NCBI RefSeq assembly: GCF_026745355.1
Contig: NC_079209.1
Coordinates: forward strand, 11,008,535 to 11,072,534
Length of the DNA stretch: 64,000 bases
Direction: 5' to 3'
DNA from: Beta vulgaris subsp. vulgaris
Lineage: Eukaryota > Streptophyta > Magnoliopsida > Caryophyllales > Amaranthaceae
The stretch's first letter is position 1. The number at the start of each line of letters is the position of its first letter. Shown here in pieces: positions 1 through 10,605 of this stretch. The notes below the pieces were generated by a model. That model saw nothing but the letters and a program-made list of their open reading frames with translations. It was not told the DNA's origin and searched no databases. The translations under genes and the position numbers were made by a program.

Positions 1-65
1 CTTTGTTATATATATTAAGCGAGTTAAACTTGTTGTATACTCCGATCCATAAACAGAGAAAAAAG

Positions 66-1686
66 ATGATCACAGAAGCACCAGCATTATCATGTCGATA
101 TGACAGTGAGCCCTGGAGTTTTGCAGAAAACAAGCAGTTTGAAGCATGTATAGCAGAAGGTTATTTCGACATCAAGGACGAGTCGACTCGGTGGTCTCTA
201 ATCGCTCGTAAACTCGGAGGAAAGAGGACCGTAGCAGATATTGTAAATCACTACAATGAACTTGTCTATGACGTCGAGTTGATTGAAACCGGCCGAGTTC
301 CGCTCCCGAGTTACACTAACTCGTATAAATCGGACGATGACGAGGTTGCTTCATCAACGCCATCGCCAAGAACAATGAGGAAAAATTATTCTATATGGAC
401 CGAAGATGAACATAGGTACGTACTACTTACTAGTTACTACTTACTACAACCCAAATAAATAAGAATATTATAACTGAGAAATATATGTATATACTCTCAA
501 GAATCCAATTAATGCATGTAGTATGAAATAAGAATGTGGATTGGTCTTCATATGAATAAAGATATTAAGTATTATTAATGTTGATGTTGTACGTTTAGGC
601 ATTCTTTTGGGGTTGAAATCAGATTTCTTAAATCTAGTTTCAATTTACTTAAATTAGGTCACATAAACAGGTAGTACCTAATTAATGCAAATATTTGCCA
701 AATTTTAATCTGTGTGAATTCAAAAGTGTACTTTTTGAACTTGATGAGTTCAGTGAGTTTTTTTTTTAAAAAAATAAACATCACAAAGCATATACTTTCT
801 CCATTTTAAAATAAATTAAACACTTATTATTTTAGGTCGTTTCAAAATAAATGATACCGATCAAGTCATATCTATACAAATATATTAAAAGGCGTGCGAA
901 AACAAGAAACCGTGTCACGTGGCGCTCTCCCTAGGGAGTTTTAGTTCATGTAATCCATGTACAATAAAAAAATTAAGAAATTACATAGTATAGGGTTTGA
1001 TCCCGAAACCTCAATTACATATACTAAAGTTCTAATCACTAGGTTAAGTTGTATTTAGTGTTATTATTATAACGTATTATATTAATAAATGAATTTTTTT
1101 CTTACCCGGGGCATAACCCGAAGTTAATAACTGGTATAGTATAATACCATGTCATGTATAAATTTTGTCTATCTATTCAAAGAAGCATCATGTCAGAATT
1201 AATCTGAAAATCGTATGTAATATTTTGTTATATAGGTTGTTTTTGGTTGGCTTGAAAATATATAAAAAGGGTGATTTGAAAAGCATTTCAAGAAACTTGG
1301 TGCCAACAAGGTCAACACATCAAATTGCTAGCCATGCTCAAAAGTTTGTTATTTCTCGCAATCAAGCATCAAATGGCAAGAAACTTAACAGATCAAGCCT
1401 CCATAATATTACTGAAAATGATGATGAAGCTTTGCAAAAGCTCCACCAAAAAGGTCTACTTCCCACTTATATATTTGACGAGCTTCGGTCAAAGTCTCAC
1501 GTCCAGCAACCACCAAGAAAAATAGCAAAAGTAGCACATAATAATGAACAAGTTGGCTATTACACTTCTCAAAGCCAATTTCAGTCGGTGCCTCCACTGC
1601 CATCCTCACCACCGTCATTGCCTCCACTGCCGTCGCTACCAGTACCACGATCATCGACACTGCCGCTACGGCCTTGGCCTCACTAA
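66..1686 (+). CDS. Two-repeat SHAQKF-type MYB transcription factor, copy A
   Basis: Predicted nuclear DNA-binding protein of the DIVARICATA-like MYB family. Two exons, 66-415 and 1236-1686: the donor is AG|GTACGT, the acceptor TATAG|G, and joining them keeps frame with one Arg codon split across the junction, giving 266 aa. Exon 1 carries MYB repeat 1 (WSFAENKQF to HYNEL) and the start of repeat 2 (YSIWTEDEH). Exon 2 continues repeat 2 (LFLVGLK) and ends it with SHAQKF, a variant of the family SHAQKYF signature. The C-terminus is Pro/Leu/Ser-rich with repeated PPLPS blocks. The first Met (ATGATCACAG) is shared with copy B. Oddities: the second Trp of repeat 2, usual in GDW, is Leu here (GDL), and an extra Ile follows SHAQKFV. 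The intron hosts a small Helitron. Only 65 bp of upstream DNA is visible. The family assignment is firm; whether this copy still binds DNA is doubtful. Confidence 0.85.
871..1134 (+). mobile_element. Non-autonomous mini-Helitron in the MYB-A intron
   Basis: A 264-bp insert starts with TC (TCTATACAAATATATTAAAA) after an A and ends with CTGG before a T, as Helitrons do (5' TC, 3' CTRR, A^T target). A GC-rich CCCGGG/CCCG segment precedes the terminus, where Helitrons keep a hairpin. The intron of MYB copy B (around 21570-21610) aligns on both sides and lacks this insert, giving a natural empty site. It has no coding capacity. A sequence resembling tRNA A and B boxes lies inside on the reverse strand, so a SINE-derived interior is possible. 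A related element sits at 23245-23502. Confidence 0.65.
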
Positions 1687-1962
1687 TCTGTCAATGGTGG
1701 GTGTATTCTTAGGATTTCCAGATCAATCAGGTTATATTATTCATTGGTTAACCAATGATGATAAGATATAGAAGTATGAATATATGATGAAAAAGACAAG
1801 TGTTTCTATTTTAATGCTGAAGAGGGGTTTATTCTTAAATGTCCAAGAGTTAGTCTCCAGAAATTCATTATCTGAAAGCTTTCATGCCATGAGTTAGAAT
1901 CTGAGTTAGAACCATTAAAGTGAGAGTTCATAGGATTACGTATAACATAAATGAATTCTACC
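1687..1962. other. MYB-A downstream flank
   Basis: Non-coding DNA shared with unit B (about 23735-23987 and 28540-28575). It contains the unoccupied GTTCATAG target (1926-1933) used by the hAT element in unit B. No gene seen. Confidence 0.7.
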
Positions 1963-2254
1963 AAATTTTGTAATATTGCTGAATACAAAGTAGTAATGTT
2001 ACAGCTGTAGTTTATTTGTTTCTTTTAATGATCCTAGGCTGCTTCTGTGACAACCACTTGTGTGGGATAGTTTTTGTCCTTTGTACACATACTCCTAGGT
2101 TTTTTAGGTGCTGATGTATATATATACCTAAGATGTTTGTTTGCGCCATTTTCATCACAAAATCAGTGAGAAAACATTGAGTGAAATTCAAAAGAAACTG
2201 GAAGCAAGTTACTTGTTGTCCAAGAGAGAAAATTTGAGTCTTTAAAATTCTTTA
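1963..2254 (+). repeat. Copia-1A 5' LTR, 5'-truncated
   Basis: Aligns with the 3' LTR at 6694-7006 and the full LTR at 28628-28945, starting inside the LTR at CAAATTTTGTAATATTG. It holds a TATA-like tract (GTATATATATACC, about 2114-2126) that probably served as promoter. It ends in TTCTTTA directly before the primer-binding site. Confidence 0.88.
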
Positions 2255-2266
2255 TGGTTTCAGAGC
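2255..2266 (+). other. Copia-1A primer-binding site
   Basis: TGGTTTCAGAGC abuts the LTR end and differs by one base from TGGTATCAGAGC, the standard complement of the plant initiator tRNA-Met 3' end. Confidence 0.85.
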
Positions 2267-2351
2267 ATGAATTTTAATTCCTGATCCTTGTTTTGAGTGT
2301 TTTAAAGACTCTTGTCTTAAAAAAAATCATTTAACGTTTTTTGTCTTTGAA

Positions 2352-3660
2352 ATGGCTGGTGCTGGAACCCACAACAACAAAGACAACAATTTAAATCCAA
2401 ACAAAGATGCCCTCTTTGTTGCTGTTAATGAAAATGCTGCAACGCCTTTAGGAGGAATAATCTATAATGGTGGAAATTTTCTAAATTGAAATAGGAGTAT
2501 CAGGATAGCACTTGGTGCTAAAAACAAACTAGGTTTTCTTGAAGGGAAACACAAGAAACCTACTACAGGAGCTGATGAAATTCAGAAGTGGACAGGGTGC
2601 GATTATATGGTGAGATCATGGAATCTTGCCACCATGAAACCTGAAATTGCAAGTAGTCTTGTTAGTATGCTGTCTACTAGCAGATTGTGGGAAGAAATAG
2701 TTGAGAGGTATCGACAGACAAATGCCCCTCAACTATATCAATTGAAGAGAGAACTATGGGATCTTAAGCAAGATAACTTGAGTGTGAGTGAATACTATTG
2801 TAGACTCAAGGAACTATAAGAACATATAGCTGAGTTGGAAGATGTTCCAGAATGTACCTGTGGGGCCATGGGGAAGTGTACCTGTGATCTGCATGTTAAA
2901 GTCTCTCAAAGAGATTTAGATAACAAACTGATGAAGTTTTAGAATGGGTTGAATGATGTGTATGAACAAACAGACAAACTTTCTTAGATGGATCCCTTGA
3001 TGCCTATGAACAAGGCTTATAACCTTGTTATGCAAGTTAAGAAGCAGAAGCAACTTGCTTCTCAGATGAGTCTTGGAGTTGAGATGAGTGCCTTCACAGT
3101 CAACAGACACAGTCATAGCCTTGGACCTCTTCAAAACTTTCAAAAGAAAGACTACAAAAAATTGAAGATGCAAGAATACAAGAAAATGAAGATGGAAAAG
3201 GAATTAAAAAAAATGCAGCCATTGTGGAATGAAAGGACATGTAAAGGAGGAATGCTTTGAAATCAATGGGTATCCAGAATGGTTCAAGCAACCCAAGGGA
3301 AAGATGTGGTACAGGGAAGCTGCTAACATGTCTAGGCATGAGGAAGAAGTTGTAGGAAACACCCCTCTGAATCATGCCTCACAAAGACAAGGAAACATTG
3401 GTAAGCTTAACAAAAATGTGGTTTCTTCTTTTGTTCAAGAACTAATGAAATTGATCGGAGATAAGCAGAGTGGAGAGGGAACAAGTTCCAGCAACTTTGT
3501 AGGTAAAGTTACAGCAAATATTGCTAGCTATGTTCATGATGATATGAAATCAGACACTTGGCTCATAGACTCAGGAGCAAGTGATCACATTACTGAGAGT
3601 AGAAAACTTCTAATAAAAAAAAATGTAAATGGTAATGTAAAATGGGAGATGTTAGGTTGA
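2352..3660 (+). pseudogene. Copia-1A gag and protease remnant
   Basis: The reading starts MAGAGTHNN and hits an in-frame TGA at 2487, then continues past further stops (for example 2817, 2941 and 2985). Recognisable parts are the copia gag block (KNKLGFLEGKHKKP, LYQLKRELWDLKQ), a frame-shifted zinc-knuckle region near 3220-3290 (GHVKEECFEINGYPEWFKQP), and the aspartic protease motif DSGASDH near 3568. Gag packages element RNA and the protease would cut the polyprotein. Several indels and stops make this a fossil. Confidence 0.85.
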
Positions 3661-4755
3661 ATGAAGGAATCATGTTGTATGATGTTTTGTACATTAATGA
3701 TTTTAAACACAACTTACTTTACGTGAGCAAGTTATTCAAACAATCTGACAAGGAACTTGTTTTTGACAAGGATGGATGCTCATTACAGGACCATATCACT
3801 AAGAAGGGTGTGGAACTTCGAAAGAGTGAGAATGATTTATACAATTCGATAGAAGGAAGGTCTGCTGACATGAAGAAGGATACTCTAGGAAGACAAGAGA
3901 AAGGAAATGCAAATGCTTGTAATAAAGTTGGAAAACTGAATCTTATTCATGCTAGATTGGTTCATGTATATGTGTCTAAGATGCAACATTTACAAATTTT
4001 GTAAGTGTGATGAATTGAATGAGTACTTCTGTGTTACATGTTCTGTTGTAAAGCATCATAGACAACCTTTTGTGCCTAGTAAGTTTGTTACTAGCAACAT
4101 ATTTGACTTGATTCATGTGGACTTATGGGGTCCCTACAGGGTTAAGACTATAATAGGTGCTAGTCACTTCTTGACCATTGTGGATGATTTTAGTAGAGCA
4201 ACTTGGACACATCTCTTGTCCAACAAAGAACAAGTGAGAGCAACCTTAACAAGTTTTCTTTGCTATGTTGAGAATCACTTTAATACCAAAGTTCAAACTT
4301 TGAGGAGTGACAATGGGACTGAAATATTTAAGTGTGAATGTAGTGAGATTCTTGTTAAAAGAGGTATCATTCACCAGAGAAGTATTGCAGGTGTACCTCA
4401 GCGAAATGCCAGGGTGGAAAGTAAGCATAGATATCTTCAAGATACAACTAGAGCTATTAAGCTCCATGCTGGGTTGCCTGCTTACCTATGGGGTAAGGGC
4501 ATCCTAGCAGCCAGTCACCTCATCAATCTCCTTCCCAGTAGAGTAATAAACTGGGAAACACCCTACAAGAAATTAATGAAGAAAGAAGTTGATTATGATC
4601 ACTTGAGAGTTATTGGGTGTCTATGTTATGCAATCCCCAATAAGAAACCCTCTGACAAGTTTGTTGCCAAAAGTATCATATGCATTCTAATGGGGTATCC
4701 ACACAACCAAAAAGGGTATAAACTCTTAGACTTGCAAAAAAAAAAGTATTTGTGA
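3642..4755 (+). pseudogene. Copia-1A integrase remnant
   Basis: Includes the pre-integrase zinc region (CVTCSVVKHHRQPF) and the integrase core: first Asp in LIHVDLWGPYR, second in LRSDNGTEIF, and a NARVESKHRYLQD block that should hold the catalytic Glu. It then runs into the copia C-terminal block (RVIGCLCYAIPNKKPSDKF, GYPHNQKGYKLL). A frameshift near 3950-4004 splits it from the upstream part. The undisturbed AAT at 4337-4339 is the empty target of the CACTA element at 31632 in unit B. Confidence 0.87.
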
Positions 4756-6600
4756 GCAAACATGTGGTTTTTAAAGAACACGTCTTCCCTTTTATTCTAA
4801 AAAAAGAAAATGATGATTTTATTAATGTCTTGAGACATGATGCATTGTTTAACAATGAAGATTTTGCTCGTGAATATGACACTACGGATGAGATAACTGA
4901 GCAGGAACAATTACACACATATGTTGTAGAAGAAACAGGTACAATAAGAGATACAAAACATATTCCTTGTGATAATGAACCTCTAAACCTGGAAACAATA
5001 AGATCTCACAGGGGGAGTGCACTCCCAAGAATTGTTGATCTGCTAGGGACAAGAAGAAATGAACAAGATGTCAATTTAATTATAATTACTCTAGTTGATT
5101 CTTCTTATTATTCAGCAGATTACTTGGCTTCTCTTAGCAATGTACAGAAGGCCAGGGAGCCTAGCCATTATGGAGAAGGCTGTCAAGATCAAGGTTGGGT
5201 GAAAGCCATGGATTCAGAAATCAAGGCACTAGTAGATAATGACACATGGGAAATGGTGGACCTGCCACATGATAAGAAGGCAATAGACAACAAATGGGAC
5301 AATAAGATTAAATTACCCCTGAAGGCAATGTGGATAAGCCAACACTGGTGGCAGGATGTGATAGACAAGTGGAAGGAAAAGACTACAAACACACTTTTTC
5401 TCATGTTGCTAAATTTGCACGTGTAAGAATAATACTTATTGCTCTTGCTACTGCTTTAAAGTGGCCCTTGCACCAGTTAGACATCAATAATGCCTTTCTA
5501 TATGAGCATTTAGAAGAAGAAGAAGAATACATGAAGCCTCCTAAAGGGTTTCAAGGTGGGAAGGAAGGACAGACATGCAAACTCAAAAAAAGTCTGTATG
5601 GCCTCAAACAGGCATCTAGACAGTGGAACCTTGAGCTTACTCAACACTTTCTTCCTCATGGTTACACTCAATGTAAACGAGATTATTCTATGTTTACCAA
5701 GAAGATTTCAGGAAAGCAAACAATCATCTTGGTATATGTAGATGATTTACTTATTAGTGGAGATGATCATGTTGAGATTCAACAGATTAAAAACAATCTT
5801 CACAAATGCTTTTACCATCAAAGATCTTGGAGCAATTAGATATTTCTTAGGCATTGAAGTGTCTAGAAATTCCAAGGGAACCATATTGGAACAAAGAAAG
5901 TTCATTCTAGATATTCTCAGGACTGGGATGGAATGTTGCAAGCCTACCAAGTTTCCCTTTCCTAAGGGAATTAAATTGTCTATTGAGACAAGAGACTTGA
6001 TTGAAGATCTAGAGTCCTACAGAATTATCATTCGGAAATTACTTTATCTCCATTTAACAAGACCTAATATTTCATATAGTGTGCAGCAGTTAAGTCAATT
6101 CATGTCTGCTCCTAGAAAACCACACTTTCAAGCCGATATCCATGTTGTGAAATACTTAGTTGGGACGCTAGATTGAGGTTAGGTCTTTATTATTTAGTTA
6201 ATCAACCACTACAACTCACAACTTTTTGTGACTCTGATTGGGGAAGTTGTGCCTTCAGTCCCTTATTGGCTATCGTATCTTCTTGGACAATTCTCTTGTA
6301 TCTTGGAAAACCAAGAAGCAGAAAATTGTATCTAAGTCCTCAACTGAAGCAGAATACAGGTGTATTTCTCAAACTACAGTGAAATAGTCTGGATACATGG
6401 GCTTTTGGAGGATCTCTTCTTTACCATCTCTCAACCCATTGATTTCTTCTGTGACAACAAATCAGCTAACCATCTTCCATATAATCCAATCATTCATGAA
6501 AGAACCAAACATTTGAAGGTAGACTTTCACTATGTTCGAGATCATATTCAAAATGATTTTCTCAAGGTTCTTCACATTTCCTTTATTTAACTTGCTGATC
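4752..6600 (+). pseudogene. Copia-1A reverse transcriptase and RNase H remnant
   Basis: Reverse transcriptase parts in order: [60 protein letters not shown] with the catalytic YVDD intact. Then come SYSVQQLSQFMSAPRKPHFQA and RNase H fragments (FCDSDWG, FFCDNKSANHLPYNP, HERTKHLKVDFHYVRD). At least three frame changes (near 5330-5430, 5810-5840 and 6170-6380) and stops destroy the ORF. Confidence 0.87.
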
Positions 6601-6681
6601 TTATGACTAAGTCTTTGAGTGAACAGCAAAACAATCATCTCTCATCCAAGCTGGTGGGGAATAGTGTCCTCTGCTCCATCT

Positions 6682-7006
6682 TGAGAGGGGGGGTATCAAG
6701 AATATGGTTGTTATGCAAATTTTGTAATATTGATGAATACAAGTGGTAATGTTACAACTATAGTTTATTTGTTTCTTTTAGTGATCCTAGGCTGATTATG
6801 TAAGGACCACTTGTGTGGGATAATTCTTGTTCTTTTGTACACATATTCCTAGGTTTGTTAGGTGTTGATGATATATATACTTAGAATGTTTGTGTGCGCC
6901 ATTTTCATCACAAAATCAGTGAGAAAAGATTGAGTGAAATACAAAAGAAACTGGAAGATAGTTACTGCTGTCCAAAAGAGAAAATTTGAGTCTTTAAAAT
7001 TCTTTA
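6682..7006 (+). repeat. Copia-1A polypurine tract and 3' LTR
   Basis: The purine tract GAGAGGGGGGG runs into the LTR at 6694 (TATCAAGAATATGG). The LTR is 313 bp and ends TTCTTTA; the target duplication CTAGT is at 7007-7011. The terminal dinucleotides are TA and TA rather than TG and CA. Confidence 0.88.
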
Positions 7007-8138
7007 CTAGTTTGTAACTAGAATCTCTTCTACGACCTTCATTTCACCATATCAACCTTATAATTATTTACAGAGGATAGTTATTTTCACCTTTATAACT
7101 TATTAGCCTTGAACTGAACTTATAGACCATGAACTTAATGTATCCGAACTGATATAGTAGTTGTGAATTGAACTTTGGTAGCCATAATTAGCCCTCAGCC
7201 TAACTAAATTTTCCATAACGAGTGAAAATAAAGCCTAAACCTTATGCAACTGAACATACATCGAAGTCCAATTTGAGTATTTGACAAGCTTTTTCCATGA
7301 TTTTTCATCTTCTTGAGGCTGTTGAGGCTACCAAACATCTCTAGTGTAAACATATAAGTCAAGTCCTCGAAGCAATCATTAAACTTTAGTGAGAATATGT
7401 GCTGGTTAGTTGCAGGCTGCACATGAGTAAGTGCAGCCCGTACGTTCTTTTCGGAAACCTAATGCATGATCACCAATTCACCAGTTATCACCAATAATAA
7501 ACGATGCTTCAGTCAGAGAAAGGGCTGCTGGTTATCTAAAAGTCCTCTTCTCGATAGCCCTGCATTCAAGCAAAACATTTGATGAGTGCCAAAACTTGGC
7601 TTATCTTGACACCAAATATAAGAAATAGTTTGAATAAATTTCTACCAACTCTAGCATCTAATAAGGTCATAGGATCCTCAGATTCACCGTTGTTACTGTT
7701 GTTAGGGTTGCTTGCTGACTGTGGTAAAGGCCAGGCCATATCTTAATCATGAGCATAATTTTTTTCCAGTAACTGTCTGCTGGTGAATTTGCTGCGAAAT
7801 GTCTACCTTCTGTTCAAGAATCATGATATTCAGGTGTCAGGTTATCCACATCTGACTAAGGTTGTGTTCTTTCCACCTTATTTCAGGTGCTTATTACTTA
7901 TTAAAATTGACACACAACATATGAAACAAGAAAATTTTAAATCAGACGAAATCAAAACTTCTTAGTCAGTTTACTTATTAGAAAATGTCTAAGATTTTGT
8001 ATTAGTGAAATATATACAAATTGAATATTTGAAATATACTCACAAATCTAACAAAATTTGACATTATAGCTTTTTAATCTTATAAATTAGCATACAACGA
8101 TGGGCTAAGTTCAATCGAACCAGAAGACAGACTAGATC
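7007..8138 (-). other. Duplicated spacer, probable degenerate 3' region of the NLR-A remnant
   Basis: Aligns with unit B 40199-40410 plus 51449-52486. It holds the empty ATAGT target (7154-7158) that the Tat element used in unit B. On the minus strand around 7570-7760 there is a short coding-like stretch equivalent to 51873-52061 (Asn/Ser-rich, then hydrophobic). Because NLR exons lie next along on the same strand, this may be 3' exons or UTR of that gene, but I cannot prove it. No other gene seen. Confidence 0.5.
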
Positions 8139-8434
8139 TGTTGAAAAGATGCAACCTCACAGTGCTCACAGTGTTCCTAATCACAGAACATAATTCGCTC
8201 CCATGATCTCCTATCCTTTATGCTTTAACAATTTTAGCATTATTAGTCTTTTGTCTCCTAGTGTCCATGATCATGTATTTTGTCTTGTTGTATGAGTCAT
8301 GATCTCTTCTCCCTAGGTTGATACTATATATATATCACCTAGGTCAGGTTGTAACTTTTTAAGCCGTTTTGAATGAAGTGAAAGGAGGCAGTATATGGTG
8401 AGCTAAAATTCTGCAGAATTGATCCACATTTTCA
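8139..8434 (+). repeat. Copia-2 5' LTR
   Basis: Begins TGTTGAAAAG and ends ATTTTCA. A TATA-like run (ACTATATATATATCACC, about 8322-8338) is the likely core promoter. It matches 19552-19847 except for four transitions and one transversion. Confidence 0.95.
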
Positions 8435-8446
8435 TGGTATCAGAGC
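8435..8446 (+). other. Copia-2 primer-binding site
   Basis: TGGTATCAGAGC directly after the LTR exactly matches the usual complement of plant initiator tRNA-Met. Confidence 0.93.
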
Positions 8447-8550
8447 TGAGGTTAATTACTGCAAGAATCAGCACCTACCTTTTTCTAAGGTCTCCTTTCT
8501 TTCTTTCTTTCTTTCTTTTTCTCTTCTCTCTTCCTTTCATCATCTCTTCA

Positions 8551-9279
8551 ATGGCAAAGCTATCAGACATACAAAACCCCCTTTATCTTCATCCTTCTGA
8601 TAACCAAAACACCATTGCAATCAGCAAGCTGAGTGGTTCAAACAATTACAGAGAGTGGAGAAGGTCCATGGAAATTGTCCTGGCCTCAAAAAGGAAGCTT
8701 GGGTTTGTAACTGGAGCTGTGGCTAGAGATGCAACTGATACAGAAAAGGGAGAACAATGGGACACATGTAATCACATGGTGATCTCTTGGATTATGGCTT
8801 CAGTAAGTGATTCCATTAAGAGATCTATACTCTTTATGAACACTGCTAGAGAGATCTGGGCTCATCTGGAAGTGAGATTTTCTCAGACCAATGGAGCAAG
8901 GAAATACAAGCTCAATAGAGATGTCTATGAGTTTAAGCAGAATGGGCAAGGAATTGCTGATTACTACACTGGCATAAAGGGAATATGGGAAGAGATTGAG
9001 GGATTGAACCTTCTTCCAGCCATAACCACAATGACCACTGAAGTTAATGCCTTTGTAGAAGCCTTGAACAGGCAAAAGGAAGAACTCCAGCTCTTCCAAT
9101 TCCTGAATGGATTGGATGAAGACTATTCTGCCCAAAGAAGCCAAATCCTGCTCCAATCCCCTCTTCCTAGTGTGGAAATAGCCTGTGGAATGCTGCAGCA
9201 AGAAGAATCTCAGTGAGATACTCTGAAGATAGTAAAGAGTGAGATGGAACCAATTGCTATGTACAGCAAAGGGCAAGAA
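8551..9279 (+). CDS. Copia-2 gag, N-terminal part
   Basis: Starts MAKLSDIQNPLYLHPSDNQ, the usual copia gag opening, followed by SKLSGSNNYREWRRSM, IWAHLEVRFSQ and FLNGLDEDYSAQR blocks of the gag/UBN2 family. The capsid-like protein packages element RNA in the cytoplasm. Translation stops at TGA 9214-9216; the same frame would run on through EPIAMYSKGQE to the LINE insertion at 9280, and the zinc knuckle resumes after 14140. The gene is therefore split by one stop and by the LINE. The ATG at 8551 is preferred over the upstream one at 8419, which lies across the LTR boundary. Confidence 0.85.
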
Positions 9280-9331
9280 TTGTCAGGAAAACTCAGTTTC
9301 TCTCTTTAGATTTTCTCTCCACGTACATTGT

Positions 9332-10605
9332 ATGGTGGTGGCTATGGCAAGATCATCTAGAGGTGCGGGAAGGAATGGAGGTAATGCTGGTGGTATGAGG
9401 AAATCTGGTCCTAGTCTTGACACTCCAAATAGGAAAACGAAGACATTGGATGCAATATTGGGAATCACACCATTGGAGATTGATAATGAAACAGAGATTA
9501 TTCAAGAGGAAATACTTTCACCTCGAACTTCGTTGAGAGAATTACAGAATCAATCTGAATCGAGAGTGAATTTTTCAGATTGGATAGAATCAATCCATAA
9601 GTCCAAAGAAAGTATGTCTGGAGAACAGAGGAGCAGGATTCAATTTGGAGGTAATGATCCTATTCCGATTCTCTTTGATGAAACAGTAGGTAATCAGAAT
9701 GCTGAATTGATTAAAATTGGAATTGAAGACATACAATCTGAGATAGATTACTGGAATTCAGCATTATACTGTTATGTTGATGGTGCGAATCCACCTGATC
9801 ATGTAATGGAAGGTTACATAAGGAGAATTTGGAGAGATATGGGAGTAGATAAGGTTGCGATGGTGAAACCTGGAATATTTGTGGTTCGATTTCGTTCAGT
9901 AGAGAAGAGAGACAAGGTTTTAAATGGAGGTATTCCTTTCTTTGATCATAAACCAGTGATGTTGAAAGCCTGGAATCCTGAAGTTGATATTCAGAGAGAG
10001 GAGCTTAGAACACTGCCAATTTGGATCCAGTTGAAGCTGGACTTTAAATATTGGGGTGAACAATGTATTTTTAAAATTGCAAAATCTCTTGGTAACCAAT
10101 CAAGCTTGATCAGGCTACAATTAAGCGAGAAAAATTGCAATATGCGAGAATGTTGATTGAAGTTCAGTTGAATCAACTATTCCCTGAGAAGATTGAGTTT
10201 ATCAATGAAGTAGATAATGTTATGGAGGTAGAGGTGACTTATGAATGGAAACCAGTTACATGCTCATCATGTAATGGTCTGGGACATACTAAGGAGGAGT
10301 GTAGGAAGCCTGAGGTTAAGAAGAAGCAAGTGTGGCGTGCAAAGGGGCAATTAAATGGTGTTGATAGATCTGTAAGAACTGGAATAGTGAAAGAGGTGAA
10401 TTAGGTGGTAACTCAGGAGGCAAATGAATTCACAAATGTGGTCAAAAGCACAAAAGCCCAAACAGCTGTTACTAGCCAGATTCCTTTGCAGAATGGGTTT
10501 GAGATCCTAGCAGAGGAAGAGGACACTATGGTGGAAGGCAGGGAGGAACAAGGAATGCAATGTGAAGAGGCGGAAGGTGGAAGTCCTTCCAATAGGGATG
10601 GATAG
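9332..10605 (+). pseudogene. LINE ORF1, DUF4283-like domain and zinc knuckle
   Basis: Starts at 9332 or 9344 (MVVAMARSSRG). The middle (YIRRIWRDMGVDKVAMVKPG, FVVRFRSVEKRDKVLNGG, LRTLPIWIQLKLDFKYW) matches the DUF4283 pattern of plant L1 ORF1 proteins, which bind element RNA. A frameshift near 10105-10150 moves the reading to the frame carrying the CCHC knuckle CSSCNGLGHTKEEC at about 10261-10302. An in-frame TAG at 10402-10404 precedes an acidic tail that ends just before ORF2. Confidence 0.85.

Larger units (their letters stand above)
1963..7006 (+). mobile_element. Ty1/copia retrotransposon Copia-1, copy A (degenerate)
   Basis: LTR retrotransposon in copia order: gag, protease, integrase, reverse transcriptase, RNase H. 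The 5' LTR lacks roughly its first 35 bases, lost with about 15 bp of flank (compare 28613-28665). A primer-binding site like the initiator tRNA-Met complement follows the 5' LTR, and a purine tract precedes the 3' LTR. The 3' flank begins CTAGT, which also flanks the intact 5' LTR in unit B, so CTAGT is the 5-bp target duplication and the LTR termini are TA...TA. Many stops and frameshifts break the polyprotein. The same element at the same position in unit B shows that it inserted before the segmental duplication. Confidence 0.92.
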
